DNA of 64,000 nt from Mycetocola zhadangensis (GTDB lineage: Bacteria; Actinomycetota; Actinomycetes; Actinomycetales; Microbacteriaceae), in NCBI RefSeq assembly GCF_003668565.1, contig NZ_RCWJ01000001.1:1280540-1344539 (forward strand). The letters run 5' to 3'. Positions 36,180-45,429 of this stretch are shown here, piece by piece (within the stretch, counting starts at the first letter, position 1; each line of letters opens with the position of its first letter). The position numbers and the translations under genes were made by a program. The notes below the pieces were generated by a model. It worked only from the letters and a program-made list of their open reading frames with translations. It did no database searches and was not told where the DNA came from.

Positions 36180-37368
36180 TCACTCATCATCCTTCGGAAA
36201 CGCCCGGTCGAGGAGCGCGGCGGTGGCCGGGTTCACCATCTCGCTGCGCTGGATGTAGTGCTGCACCGTGATCTTTGTGTCCGTGTGGCCGAGCAGCTCT
36301 GAGGCGAGCTCGATGCTGGCGTTGGTGTTGACCGCAGTCGCGACCGTGCGGCGGAACATGTGCGGGGTCACTCCCTTGATGCCCGCCCCCTCGAGTACCT
36401 GTCGCAGTTGTCGGCGCACGTTCGCGGTGGTCAGCGGGGTGCCGTCCCGGGATTGGAACAGCAATGCGTCCAGGCCCAGGCTCCCGACCTTGGCGAGCCG
36501 TCGGCGGACCGCGTCGGCGGTGAAGGTGGGGATCGCAACTACGCGGGTGGACCTGGCGGTTTTCGGGTGGTCCTGCCGGAACGTCTGCTCGCCGTTCCGA
36601 CTGACGATCGTGCCGGCCAGACGGATTGAGGGCACAGCGCTGGTGATGTCGACGTCCCGGCGGTGGACGGCCAGCACCTCGCCGATCCGTGCTGAGGTCC
36701 CGAGCATCACCTCGATGATCGCCCCGAGCTGGCCGTCGGGCTTCGGCCCGGAAGTGTGGTCGGCGGCGCCCTCCCACTGGGCGATCGCCGCGCGGATCAT
36801 GTTCACCTCGGGGGCCATGAGTGCGTCGGGCACGGTGTGGCTCACGGTAGAGGCGGGAGACGTGGTCCATCGGATTCCGCGGGAGGACCTCGTGCCGCAC
36901 CGCCAGTTCCAGGGCGAGCCGCAACACGACCCGGGCCTGCTTGGCGCGACTGTAGGAGATCTTCGCCAGCTGTTTGATGAACTGGTCGCACCGGGCGACG
37001 CCGATCTCGCGCAGGGTGAGGTGGTCGAAGGCCGGTGAGACGAGGGTACGCATGTTGCGCTCGTAGAGGTTCCGGGTGGTCCGGGAGATCCGGCCCTCCG
37101 AATCAACGTCCTCCAGCCAGTAGGTCACGAGGTCCTTGAACAGGCTGTCCGGCGTGAGCCTCGTGTCGGCGGGTTGGAACAGGTCCCGGTCGGCAAGCTT
37201 GCTCTTCAGCGCCCGTTCTGCGGCCCTGGCGGTGGTGCCGCTGGCCTGCACCAGACGGGCGTGACCGTCCCAGTCGCGGTAGCGGGTCCGCGCCACATAT
37301 CGACCGGTCGGCGACGTGTGAATGCTGATGTCGCCGAAGGTGCCGATCGCCAACCGCTGCCGGGGCAT
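36180..37368 (-). pseudogene. int: tyrosine-recombinase integrase, frameshifted
   Basis: Two overlapping frames together encode one integrase of about 395 residues. The N-terminal part (starting MPRQRLAIGTFGDISIHTS, with arm-type and core-binding domains) is intact to about 36845, ending in NPMDHVSRLYRE. The catalytic part continues in another frame (TVPDALMAPEVNMIRAAIAQ) with ARIGE (Arg I), HPKTARSTR (Lys), TPHMFRR (HxxR) and LGHTDTKITVQHY (His and nucleophile Tyr). A one-base shift near 36830-36850 separates them. It may be a true mutation, a sequencing error or, less likely, programmed frameshifting. The gene would have integrated the island at tRNA-Pro. Confidence 0.8.
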
Positions 37369-37374
37369 CTCAGC

Positions 37375-37629
37375 TCACCGCCGATCGATGCGCCTGGGCC
37401 CGCTGGTGGGTTCGCGTTGCTGGGCGATCCAGTCGCGCACGTCGGAGATCGCGAACTTCAAGTGTTTGCCGAACCGGTAGGCGGCGGGGCCTTTGCCGTG
37501 CACACGCCAGTCGTAGACCGTGGAGATCGGGATGCCCAGGTAGGCCGCCAGCTCGTGGACGTCCATCAGGGGCTCGAGACCCCAGTCGTCGGTGGAAGGA
37601 AGGGTTGGGTGTTCGTCGTGGATACTCAT
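37375..37629 (-). CDS. xis: excisionase-like HTH DNA-binding protein
   Basis: This 84-residue protein carries a MerR/excisionase-type helix-turn-helix (LMDVHELAAYLGIPISTVYD) followed by WRVHGKGPAAYRFGKHLKF and DVRDWIAQ, the usual form of HTH_17 excisionase proteins in actinobacterial elements. It ends six bases before the integrase start, so the two are co-transcribed, and it lies beside attR. It probably directs the integrase toward excision. Confidence 0.82.
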   Translation of the reverse strand: MSIHDEHPTLPSTDDWGLEPLMDVHELAAYLGIPISTVYDWRVHGKGPAAYRFGKHLKFAISDVRDWIAQQREPTSGPRRIDRR

Positions 37630-37773
37630 GCCCAGAAGGTGTGCACCACGATCCTGAACATTCGGGAGGGTCCGATATTGACCTCAGGGCCCCGGACGAC
37701 AAAGCCGGTTCAGCGGCTCGAACGGGGTGAAAGTGGTGACGTAGTGATGACTTAATCAAATCTCTAACCAAAA

Positions 37774-37883
<110 letters not shown>

Positions 37884-37960
37884 CGACCAGTCTTCCTCGC
37901 GGACGACCTCGTCAATGCTACAGGACAAACGACAATGCTTTTGTCACGGTCGCCGCCCGC

Positions 37961-39223
37961 TCAGACCGCCGGCTCACCGATTTCTCGCGCGGAGGGCTGC
38001 AGGTCAAGCGCACGCTCCCGCACCAGAGACAACGCGTGCTCAACAGCCCCTGCGCTGACGGCAGCACCGCCGAGAGCAGACGCAAACAGCTCGGGCGCCG
38101 TCGGGTCACCACTCTCGGCGATGAGCCGCGCGGCGACGTCGATCACGGTCGGCAACGAACTGGAGACCGCTCCCCCGATGATCACCCGGTCGACGTCGAG
38201 CAAGTCGCTGAGCACGATGCAGATGCGGGCAAGCCGCTCGGCTAGCCGATCCAAGATCGCGCGGGCGACGGGGTCCCCGGCCTCCGCCGCTTGGGCCACG
38301 TCGCGCTCCGTCAGGGTCTCTGGTTTCAGCCACCCGAGCGGGGTGTCCTCAGCCGCCCGCCCCGAGGCAATCGCCTCACTCGCCCACCGCCGTGCCTGTA
38401 ACGCCAGCCCGTCCGCAGACCCAACCCCATCGACGTAGTCGAGAAACCGCATCTCGCCGGCACCACCCCGCCGTCCGCGAACGAGTCGCCCGTCGATCAT
38501 CAAACCCGAACCGATGCCCTCCCCGACCAGCATCGAGATGTACGAGCTCACCTCCCGACCCTGGCCGCCGGGAGCCGCCCGTTCGGCAAGCGCCGCGAGA
38601 TTGGCGTCGTTCTCGACCGTCACAAGAGGTGCGAGCCCGGCGAAGGCTCGCCCCAGATCGGGATTCATCACACCCCAAAAACCGTTCTTCCCCTCCGGCG
38701 AACGGCCGACCTCATCGACGGGCGCTGGCACTCCCAAAGTGATCGCCAACAAACTCGAACTGTCGATGCCTGCCGATCGGAGCGCCCGCTCAAACACCTC
38801 GTGGACCAGCCGTTTCCGTTCCGCACCGTCGGCGGCCCTCTCTACGCTCTGCGGTGAGCGCGCAGGAATCGTCACGTCAGCACTCCCCACAACGGTGCCG
38901 CGCAGGTCGGCCACTCGTGCAACCATGCGGTCGTACCCGGCATCGATCCCGACCACAAACGCCGCGCGGTCGCGCAGCGCGTACCGGCGCGCCGGCCGCC
39001 CTTTTCGCGCAGCAAGAAACTCGCGACCGTCGCCGAGTTCGTCCAGCCACCCCTTCTCGACGAGTTCGTCACACACACCGATGACCGTCGAGCGCGTAAG
39101 ACCGACGGATGCCATCGCATCCGTCGCCGTAAAAGCTTGCGTTCCCCACGCATGCTCGAGGATTCCGCGCGCGTTGAGCGTGCGGAGCACCTGAGGTGAC
39201 GACGCGGTAACGCTCGAAGTCAA
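37961..39223 (-). CDS. ROK-family transcriptional repressor
   Basis: This 420-residue protein has an N-terminal winged helix (MASVGLTRSTVIGVCDELVEKGWL) and a ROK sugar-binding domain (VVGIDAGYDRMVARVADL, VENDANLAALAE, VGEGIGSGLMIDGRL). The usual ROK zinc motif (GHxxx with a CxCGxxGC cluster) is missing at the expected place, GAGEMRFLDYVDG, so zinc binding is lost. It diverges from the sugar ABC importer and probably represses it until the sugar is present. Confidence 0.88.
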   Translation of the reverse strand: MTSSVTASSPQVLRTLNARGILEHAWGTQAFTATDAMASVGLTRSTVIGVCDELVEKGWLDELGDGREFLAARKGRPARRYALRDRAAFVVGIDAGYDRMVARVADLRGTVVGSADVTIPARSPQSVERAADGAERKRLVHEVFERALRSAGIDSSSLLAITLGVPAPVDEVGRSPEGKNGFWGVMNPDLGRAFAGLAPLVTVENDANLAALAERAAPGGQGREVSSYISMLVGEGIGSGLMIDGRLVRGRRGGAGEMRFLDYVDGVGSADGLALQARRWASEAIASGRAAEDTPLGWLKPETLTERDVAQAAEAGDPVARAILDRLAERLARICIVLSDLLDVDRVIIGGAVSSSLPTVIDVAARLIAESGDPTAPELFASALGGAAVSAGAVEHALSLVRERALDLQPSAREIGEPAV

Positions 39224-39227
39224 AGTC

Positions 39228-39290
39228 TTGACCTTTCTGTGCGAGAGGCGGATGATTTACGACACCATTAGATTTGCAACCTAGATTTAA
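39228..39290 (+). promoter_or_regulatory. promoter and ROK operator of the sugar operon
   Basis: TTGACC at 39228-39233 and GATGAT at 39251-39256 are 17 bases apart. Just downstream, TAGATTT is directly repeated at 39269-39275 and 39282-39288 (13-base period) in an AT-rich stretch. That is a plausible site for the divergently encoded ROK repressor. Confidence 0.5.
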
Positions 39291-39364
39291 TGATCCCGCT
39301 GGGCGGCGGGAAGCGACATCCCCCAAAAGCGCCACCCACCTCATTTGTCAAGGGAGACAATGTC

Positions 39365-40630
39365 GTGATTCGCAGAACTGCACTCCGCGACCGAATCGGT
39401 ATGGCCGTCGCAATGATGGCCGCCACGGCGCTCTCGCTCACCGGGTGCGCCAACGCCGGCAGCGGCCCGACCGAGATCACCTTCCACATGAGCAAACCGG
39501 AGGCGATCGGGTTCTTCCGCGACCTGGTGAAGGAGTTCAACGCCGAACAGTCTGACGTTCGCGTCACCCTCGATACGGCCTCTAATCTTTCGGCGGGATT
39601 CCTCCGAGGCGACCCACCCGATGTCGGTCTGCTCAACTACAACATGGAGATGTCGCGCTTCATGGAGCGCGGCGCGCTCTCGGACCTCTCCGACATGCCT
39701 GAAGCCGACCGCATCCGTCCAGACGTTCAGGAGCTCGCCGATCAGTACGCGACGTATCCGGGGCGCACCAGTGTGCTTCCCTATTCGGTTGCAGCGGCAT
39801 CCGTCATCTACAACGTGCAGATGTTCGAAGACAACGGTCTCGAGGTCCCCGAAACGTGGGACGAACTGATCGACGTCTGCAACACTCTGCAGGACGCGGG
39901 CATCACGCCGATCTACAGCACGTTCTCTGAGCCGTGGACGATCGCCCAGGGGCTGTTCGACTACACCGTCGGCGGATCGGTCGACCTGGTCGACTTCTTC
40001 GAGCAGATGAACGAACTCGGCACCGAGGTTGGCCCGGATTCACCGGTTTCCTTCTCGAAGGATTTCAAGGATCCGGTCGAGCAGATGATGGAGCTCGCGG
40101 CCTATTCGAATGAAAGCGCCCCAAGCCGCACTTACGGCGACGGCAACGTCGCTTTCGCGAACGGCGAAGCGGCCATGCTGATGCAGGGTCCGTGGGCGCT
40201 CGGTGAGATTGCCAAGACCAACGAGGATCTCAAGCTCGGCACCTTCCCGTTGCCCGCCACCAACGACCCCGATGACCTCAAGGTTCGTGTGAACCTCGAC
40301 CTTGCACTCTGGGTTCCCGAGATCGGTGACGCCCAGGAGGCGTCGCGAGAGTTCGTGTCGTTCCTCATGCAGCCGGAGATCATGGACGAGTACAACGCGA
40401 CCTTCCTCGGCTTCGGCACCACCACAGACGCCGCACCCGCGACGGACGAACGCCTCCTGGGCATGCAGGAGTACTACGAAAACGGTGACTTCTACCTCGG
40501 TGCGTCACAGCGCATCCACCTCAGCATCCCCGCGGCCAACTACATCCAGGCCATCGCAACCGGTGCAGACATCGACGGGACGCTGAGTCGGCTCGACGCC
40601 GACTGGGCGCGCCTCGCCCTGCGCGAGTAA
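39365..40630 (+). CDS. sugar ABC transporter substrate-binding lipoprotein
   Basis: This 421-residue extracytoplasmic binding protein of the carbohydrate uptake 1 family has a signal peptide with lipobox SLTGCAN. The motif VPETWDELIDVCNTLQDAGITPI and a C-terminal GQ/GPWALGE-type region are typical of maltose-like binding proteins. I chose GTG 39365 because AAGGGAG lies eight bases upstream; the longer frame adds 25 residues before the signal peptide. It is the first gene of the importer operon under ROK control. Confidence 0.9.
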   Translation: MIRRTALRDRIGMAVAMMAATALSLTGCANAGSGPTEITFHMSKPEAIGFFRDLVKEFNAEQSDVRVTLDTASNLSAGFLRGDPPDVGLLNYNMEMSRFMERGALSDLSDMPEADRIRPDVQELADQYATYPGRTSVLPYSVAAASVIYNVQMFEDNGLEVPETWDELIDVCNTLQDAGITPIYSTFSEPWTIAQGLFDYTVGGSVDLVDFFEQMNELGTEVGPDSPVSFSKDFKDPVEQMMELAAYSNESAPSRTYGDGNVAFANGEAAMLMQGPWALGEIAKTNEDLKLGTFPLPATNDPDDLKVRVNLDLALWVPEIGDAQEASREFVSFLMQPEIMDEYNATFLGFGTTTDAAPATDERLLGMQEYYENGDFYLGASQRIHLSIPAANYIQAIATGADIDGTLSRLDADWARLALRE

Positions 40631-40655
40631 CTCGAAGCACCAGGAGGACAACAAC

Positions 40656-41618
40656 ATGACGACTCCCATGGGCCCGGCCACAGCCGCCACAGGCACTCTC
40701 CTCGGCAAGGCGGGCGGGCAGAACGACCACCTCGCCGGGTCGCACACCCGAAGAGGCAAACCAAAGATCGACCGAATCTATTACCTGTTCCTTCTGCCGT
40801 CGCTCATTCTCTTCACGCTTGCCATCACGGTTCCGGCGCTCGTCGGGATCTTCTATAGCTTCACGAACTTCATCGGGTTCGGCGACTGGCAGCTCGTCGG
40901 GATCACCAACTACATCGCGGTGTTCTCCGATCCCCTGATCCTCTCCAGCTACCTCTTCACCTTCGGCTTCGCTGTGGTGACGGTGTTCGTTGTCAACGCC
41001 ATCGCGTTCCTCCTTGCGGTGGCCCTCACCTCGCGGATCCGAATGAAGGCCGCGCTGCGGGCTGTTTTCGTCATCCCAATGGTCATCTCAGCCATCGTCA
41101 TCGCGTACGTGTTCAAGTACCTGTTCGCGAACTCGCTTCCCGCGTTGGGAGCCGCGACCGGTATCGGCTGGATGCAGGAATCGATCCTCGCGAACGAGAA
41201 CCTCGCGTGGGTCGCCATTGTGATCGTCACAGCGTGGCAGTCGATCCCCGGCGCACTGCTGATCTACATCGCCGGGCTGCTGTCCATTCCCGGAGAGGTC
41301 TACGAAGCCGCAGACATCGACGGTGCAAGCGCCTGGACCCGGCTTCGCTCCATCACCCTCCCGCTCGTGGCCGGCTACGTGATTATCAATATCATTCTCG
41401 GGTTCAAGGGTTACCTGAATGCATATGACGTCATCGTGGGCCTCACTCAGGGAGGGCCAGGCACTGCAACCCGAAGCATTGCGATGACCATCTTCACCGG
41501 CTTCACCGGCGGTGACTACGCGTATCAAATGGCGAACGCGACGCTCTTCTTCATCATCACGGTGCTCATCTCGATCATCCAGCTTCGGATCACCCGCGGA
41601 AAGGCGGCGCTCTCATGA
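40656..41618 (+). CDS. sugar ABC transporter permease, MalF type
   Basis: This 320-residue inner-membrane permease has six transmembrane segments and the EAA loop EAADIDGASAWTRLRSITLPL, which contacts the ATPase. An AGGAGG site precedes the ATG. It overlaps the next permease by four bases. A charged N-terminal extension of about 40 residues precedes the first helix. Confidence 0.9.
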   Translation: MTTPMGPATAATGTLLGKAGGQNDHLAGSHTRRGKPKIDRIYYLFLLPSLILFTLAITVPALVGIFYSFTNFIGFGDWQLVGITNYIAVFSDPLILSSYLFTFGFAVVTVFVVNAIAFLLAVALTSRIRMKAALRAVFVIPMVISAIVIAYVFKYLFANSLPALGAATGIGWMQESILANENLAWVAIVIVTAWQSIPGALLIYIAGLLSIPGEVYEAADIDGASAWTRLRSITLPLVAGYVIINIILGFKGYLNAYDVIVGLTQGGPGTATRSIAMTIFTGFTGGDYAYQMANATLFFIITVLISIIQLRITRGKAALS

Positions 41619-42538
41619 CGCAGGAAAAGATCCGCACGGAACCTCCCGCTGCGCGATCCGCCGCCGCCGACAAAGGGAGCGGTTCCGGGCCACGCCGCAG
41701 GCGCGGCAAAGTCGGGCAGGAGAAGACCAACTGGCCCACAATGATCATCCTGTTCCTGTGCGCCCTGACCGTCCTGCTGCCGTTGTACGTCACCATCTCG
41801 ATGTCGATGAAGACGTCGGCCCAGTCCGTTGACGGCAACGCGCTCTCGCTTCCAGCTCCGATCGACCTCTCCGGCTTCGCCGAGGCGTGGGAACTCACCA
41901 ACTTCCCGGTCACCTTCACCATCACCACCCTGGTCACGATCGCAACAGTGGTCGGCACTGTGCTCCTGGCCTCCCTCGCCTCTTACGCCATCGTGCGCAA
42001 CTGGGATCGCCGCCTGTTCCGCTGGTCGTTCTTCTACCTGCTCGCAGCCATGTTCGTGCCATTCACGGTCATCGCACTCCCCCAGATCCAGCTCACCGGC
42101 CTGGTCGGGTTGGCAAACCCCGTCGGCGTCACCATCCTGCACATCATGTTCCAGCTGTCGTTCAGCATCCTGCTGTTCACGGCGTTCCTGCGGTCGATTC
42201 CCCTCGAACTGGAGGAAAGCGCCCGCATCGACGGCGCAACCACCTGGCAGACCTTCTGGCAGTTGATCTTCCCGCTGCTCGCACCGATGAGCGCGACGGT
42301 CGCGATCTTCGCCTTCCTGGCCTCGTGGAACGACTTCATGCTGCCGTCGCTGATCATCGCCGACGCGAGCCAGCAGACGATCCCCGTCGTGCAGAGCATC
42401 TTCCAAACGCAGTTCAGCAGCAACTACAACGTGTCGTTCGCGTCGTACCTGATGGCAATGGCTCCAGCCATCATCGTCTACGTCTTCACCCAGCGCTGGG
42501 TGATGGAAGGCGTCACACAGGGCGCGGTGAAGGGCTGA
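41615..42538 (+). CDS. sugar ABC transporter permease, MalG type
   Basis: This 307-residue permease is the partner of the preceding one. It has six transmembrane segments and the EAA motif EESARIDGATTWQTFWQLIF. Start and stop overlaps (ATGA) on both sides show tight coupling. No ATPase gene is present in the operon; in actinobacteria such importers commonly share a general MsiK-type ATPase encoded elsewhere. Confidence 0.9.
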   Translation: MTQEKIRTEPPAARSAAADKGSGSGPRRRRGKVGQEKTNWPTMIILFLCALTVLLPLYVTISMSMKTSAQSVDGNALSLPAPIDLSGFAEAWELTNFPVTFTITTLVTIATVVGTVLLASLASYAIVRNWDRRLFRWSFFYLLAAMFVPFTVIALPQIQLTGLVGLANPVGVTILHIMFQLSFSILLFTAFLRSIPLELEESARIDGATTWQTFWQLIFPLLAPMSATVAIFAFLASWNDFMLPSLIIADASQQTIPVVQSIFQTQFSSNYNVSFASYLMAMAPAIIVYVFTQRWVMEGVTQGAVKG

Positions 42539-42539
42539 G

Positions 42540-44198
42540 ATGGGAGGAGAAACGGATGCCACGTGGTGGCGCCAGGCTGTCGTCTATCAGATCTACCCGC
42601 GCAGCTTCGCCGACGCCAACGGCGATGGAATTGGTGACCTTCCCGGCATCCGTTCTCGTATTCCCTACCTCAGTTCGCTCGGCATCGATGCGATCTGGCT
42701 GAGCCCGTTTTACCCGTCCGCCCTGGCCGACGGCGGATACGACGTCGATGACTATCGCGACGTCGACCCTCGGCTCGGCACGCTGGCCGATTTCGACGAC
42801 CTCATTACCGAGCTGCACGCCGTCGGTATCCGTTTGATCGTCGACATCGTGCCCAATCACACGTCGAACAGGCACGAGTGGTTCGTCGAGGCACTCGCAT
42901 CCCCTCGCGGCTCGGCTGCCCGCAAGCGGTACATCTTCCGCGACGGCCTCGGGCCGGATCGAGCCCTCCCGCCAGCCGACTGGACCAGCGCATTCGGCGG
43001 ACCGGCCTGGGAGCCCGTCGGCGACGGCCAGTGGTACCTGCACTACTTCGCGACCGAGCAACCCGACCTCAACTGGGATAACCGCGAGGTGCGCGACGAC
43101 TTCCTCAAAACCCTGCGGTTCTGGTCCGACCGCGGTGTCGACGGTTTCCGCATCGACGTCGCCCACGGTCTGGCCAAACAACTCGACCGGAACCTGCCCA
43201 GCCAGGCCGACCTCGACGCGTTCCCGAAGAACAACGGGGGCCACCCGCTCTGGGATCGGGACGAGGTGCACGACATCTACGCCGAGTGGCGAACCGTCTT
43301 CAACGAGTACTCACCGCCCCGCACCGCCGTCGCCGAGGCGTGGGTCGAGTCGCACCGGATCCCCCGGTACGCAAGCCCTGAAGGACTCGGCCAGGCCTTC
43401 AATTTTGATCTTCTGCAGGCGAATTTCGAAGCGGATGCCTTCCGTTCCGTTGTCGAGGACAACCTCGCCTTGGCAGCGCTGTCGGGGTCGTCAACGACCT
43501 GGGTCCTGTCGAATCACGACGTCGTTCGACATGCAACACGGTACGGGCTGCCCGAACCGACCCAGCCGAGGGAGAAGCCCGGTCACGCCTGGCTGCTCAC
43601 CGGCGGTGTCTCCCCCGTTCTCGATGCTGATCGCGGACTTCGTCGTGCACGCGCCGCCACCCTGTTCGAGCTCGCGCTGCCCGGCTCGGCGTACCTGTAC
43701 CAGGGCGAAGAGCTTGGTCTCCACGAGGTCGCCGACATTCCGCCGGACCGGCGCCAGGACCCGGCGTTCTTCCGCAACCCCGGCGTCGAGATTGGCAGGG
43801 ACGGATGCCGTGTTCCGCTGCCGTGGACGCCAAACCGACCGTCGTTTGGATTTGGAACCGCCTCGGCTCATCTGCCGCAACCCGACGACTTCGCGTCGGT
43901 CGCCGTCTCGGTTCAGGAATTTGACCCGAGCTCGACGCTCGCCCTGTATCGCCGGGCACTTGAGCTGCGGCGCCGGCTGTTTACCGAGGAAACGTTGGAA
44001 TGGCTCGACTCGCCGCGCGACGTGGTGCGGTTCCGTCGCCCCAACGGCTGGGAGGTCGTGATGAACTTCGGCACGGACGAGATCGAGCTGCCCCGCGGGA
44101 CGGTACTGCTCTCGAGCAGCCCGCTCCCTGCCGGACGAGTTCCTGGCGAGACGACGGTGTGGCTTCAGCAGAGCGCCGCGCCGCTCCCGTTCAGCTGA
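42540..44198 (+). CDS. GH13 alpha-glucosidase
   Basis: This 552-residue cytoplasmic glycoside hydrolase hydrolyses alpha-linked glucosides taken up by the adjacent importer. GH13 motifs are all present: DIVPNHTSNRHEW (region I), GFRIDVAHGL with the nucleophile Asp, AVAEAWVES with the acid/base Glu, and VLSNHDVVRH. The length fits the oligo-1,6-glucosidase/alpha-glucosidase subfamily. It starts one base after the permease stop. Confidence 0.92.
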   Translation: MGGETDATWWRQAVVYQIYPRSFADANGDGIGDLPGIRSRIPYLSSLGIDAIWLSPFYPSALADGGYDVDDYRDVDPRLGTLADFDDLITELHAVGIRLIVDIVPNHTSNRHEWFVEALASPRGSAARKRYIFRDGLGPDRALPPADWTSAFGGPAWEPVGDGQWYLHYFATEQPDLNWDNREVRDDFLKTLRFWSDRGVDGFRIDVAHGLAKQLDRNLPSQADLDAFPKNNGGHPLWDRDEVHDIYAEWRTVFNEYSPPRTAVAEAWVESHRIPRYASPEGLGQAFNFDLLQANFEADAFRSVVEDNLALAALSGSSTTWVLSNHDVVRHATRYGLPEPTQPREKPGHAWLLTGGVSPVLDADRGLRRARAATLFELALPGSAYLYQGEELGLHEVADIPPDRRQDPAFFRNPGVEIGRDGCRVPLPWTPNRPSFGFGTASAHLPQPDDFASVAVSVQEFDPSSTLALYRRALELRRRLFTEETLEWLDSPRDVVRFRRPNGWEVVMNFGTDEIELPRGTVLLSSSPLPAGRVPGETTVWLQQSAAPLPFS

Positions 44199-44211
44199 CC
44201 TCCGGCACTCC

Positions 44212-44667
44212 TCACACGCCCGGCCACACCGTGTTCCAGTGACGCAACGTTGTCGAGTTCAGTTTCACCCACACCACGCTCACCAGCCGTCCGCTGAAAT
44301 CGACAGTGACGGCCGCGGTCGTTTGACCGTCCTGACTGAGAACGAGGCCGGCCTGCCCGTTGACAGAGCGTTCCACCGCGAACCGACCCTCCTGCTGCCC
44401 CACCCCGTAGAGCAGGAGTGCAGTCACATCGTGCCTGCCCGCCACCACTCGAATCGACTGGGCTCCCCCGTCGCTCCCGTCAACGACAACAGCGACGTCC
44501 GGGTCGAGAAGAGACGCGAGACGATTGGTGTCTGAATTCTCGGCAGCCAGACGCAGGTTTCGAACCGCTCGATAGTGAGCCGGGCGAGCCAACCATTCCC
44601 AGGTCAGCGCCCACGGCGTCGCACCCCTTCGGTCAATCCAGAGTCGTTCCGCGGATGTCAGTGACAT
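44212..44667 (-). CDS. stand-alone SnoaL/NTF2-like protein
   Basis: This 151-residue protein has RNLRLAAENSDTNRLASLLDPDVAVVVDG and VNGQAGLVLSQDGQTTAAV, the pattern of the SnoaL-like C-terminal domain of ECF41-type sigma factors, but without sigma regions 2 and 4. The longer open frame upstream (to 45390) is a shadow of the acetyltransferase gene. ATG 44667 gives the coding part only. It may be a free NTF2-fold protein or a remnant of a sigma factor. Confidence 0.7.
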   Translation of the reverse strand: MSLTSAERLWIDRRGATPWALTWEWLARPAHYRAVRNLRLAAENSDTNRLASLLDPDVAVVVDGSDGGAQSIRVVAGRHDVTALLLYGVGQQEGRFAVERSVNGQAGLVLSQDGQTTAAVTVDFSGRLVSVVWVKLNSTTLRHWNTVWPGV

Positions 44668-44739
44668 CGAACACCTCAGCTCCCTGCGCGCGGCCCACAA
44701 GAGTGGACCGGTGTCCTTTATACGCTTTAGGCTTCCGGC

Positions 44740-45336
44740 ATGGAAGAGGGTGCGAACATCGCAGTGATTCCGGTGACGGATGCTCCGTGGCGAGACACGC
44801 AGGCGGTGTTCGGAACGCGCGGCGACCCGTCCAGTTGCTGGTGCCAGTACTTCAAGATGGACAATGCCGAGTGGAAGACGGCGAGCCGCGACACCTGTGA
44901 GCCGCTGCTCAAAGAACAGGTGCGCGAGCTCAGCCCTCCGCCGGGGCTTATCGCTTACCTCGGCGACGAGCCCGTCGGGTGGTGTGCCGTCGAACCACGC
45001 ATCAACTATCCCCGGCTCGGCCGCGGGAAGGTGGTGCAAGCGAGCCCCGAGCCCGTGGACGACCCGACCGTCTGGGCTGTGACATGCTTCGTCGTGCGGG
45101 TCGGCTTTCGCAAAAAGGGCATCGCGACCACCCTGTTGGCCGCAGCGGCCGAGCACGCTCGCGCTCACGGAGCACGGGTACTCGAGGGGTATCCCGTCGA
45201 CCCGGCCCAGCGGGAGAAGATCTCCTCGGCGGAGTTGTACTACGGCATCGTCTCGCAATTCACTGCGAACGGTTTTCGGGAGGTCGCGAGGCCGACGCCC
45301 GGTCGCGCGTTGATGCAGTTGCGCTGGACCGATTAG
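44740..45336 (+). CDS. GNAT-family N-acetyltransferase
   Basis: This 198-residue acetyltransferase has the acetyl-CoA motif RKKGIATTLLAAAAEHARAHG following the beta-4 strand AVTCFVVRVGF. The N-terminal SSCWCQYFKMD segment occurs in a GNAT subgroup of unknown substrate. The ATG has no strong ribosome site. It stands alone, between the SnoaL-like gene and the nucleoside hydrolase. Confidence 0.85.
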   Translation: MEEGANIAVIPVTDAPWRDTQAVFGTRGDPSSCWCQYFKMDNAEWKTASRDTCEPLLKEQVRELSPPPGLIAYLGDEPVGWCAVEPRINYPRLGRGKVVQASPEPVDDPTVWAVTCFVVRVGFRKKGIATTLLAAAAEHARAHGARVLEGYPVDPAQREKISSAELYYGIVSQFTANGFREVARPTPGRALMQLRWTD

Positions 45337-45429
45337 CATCCCGGAGGTCGCGCCTCGGCGGAGCACTCGCAGAGAGCGCGCGAATCGCACGCCCGAGGTG
45401 TTTCCTCGCTGAATGAGAGTGTGTCTCGC

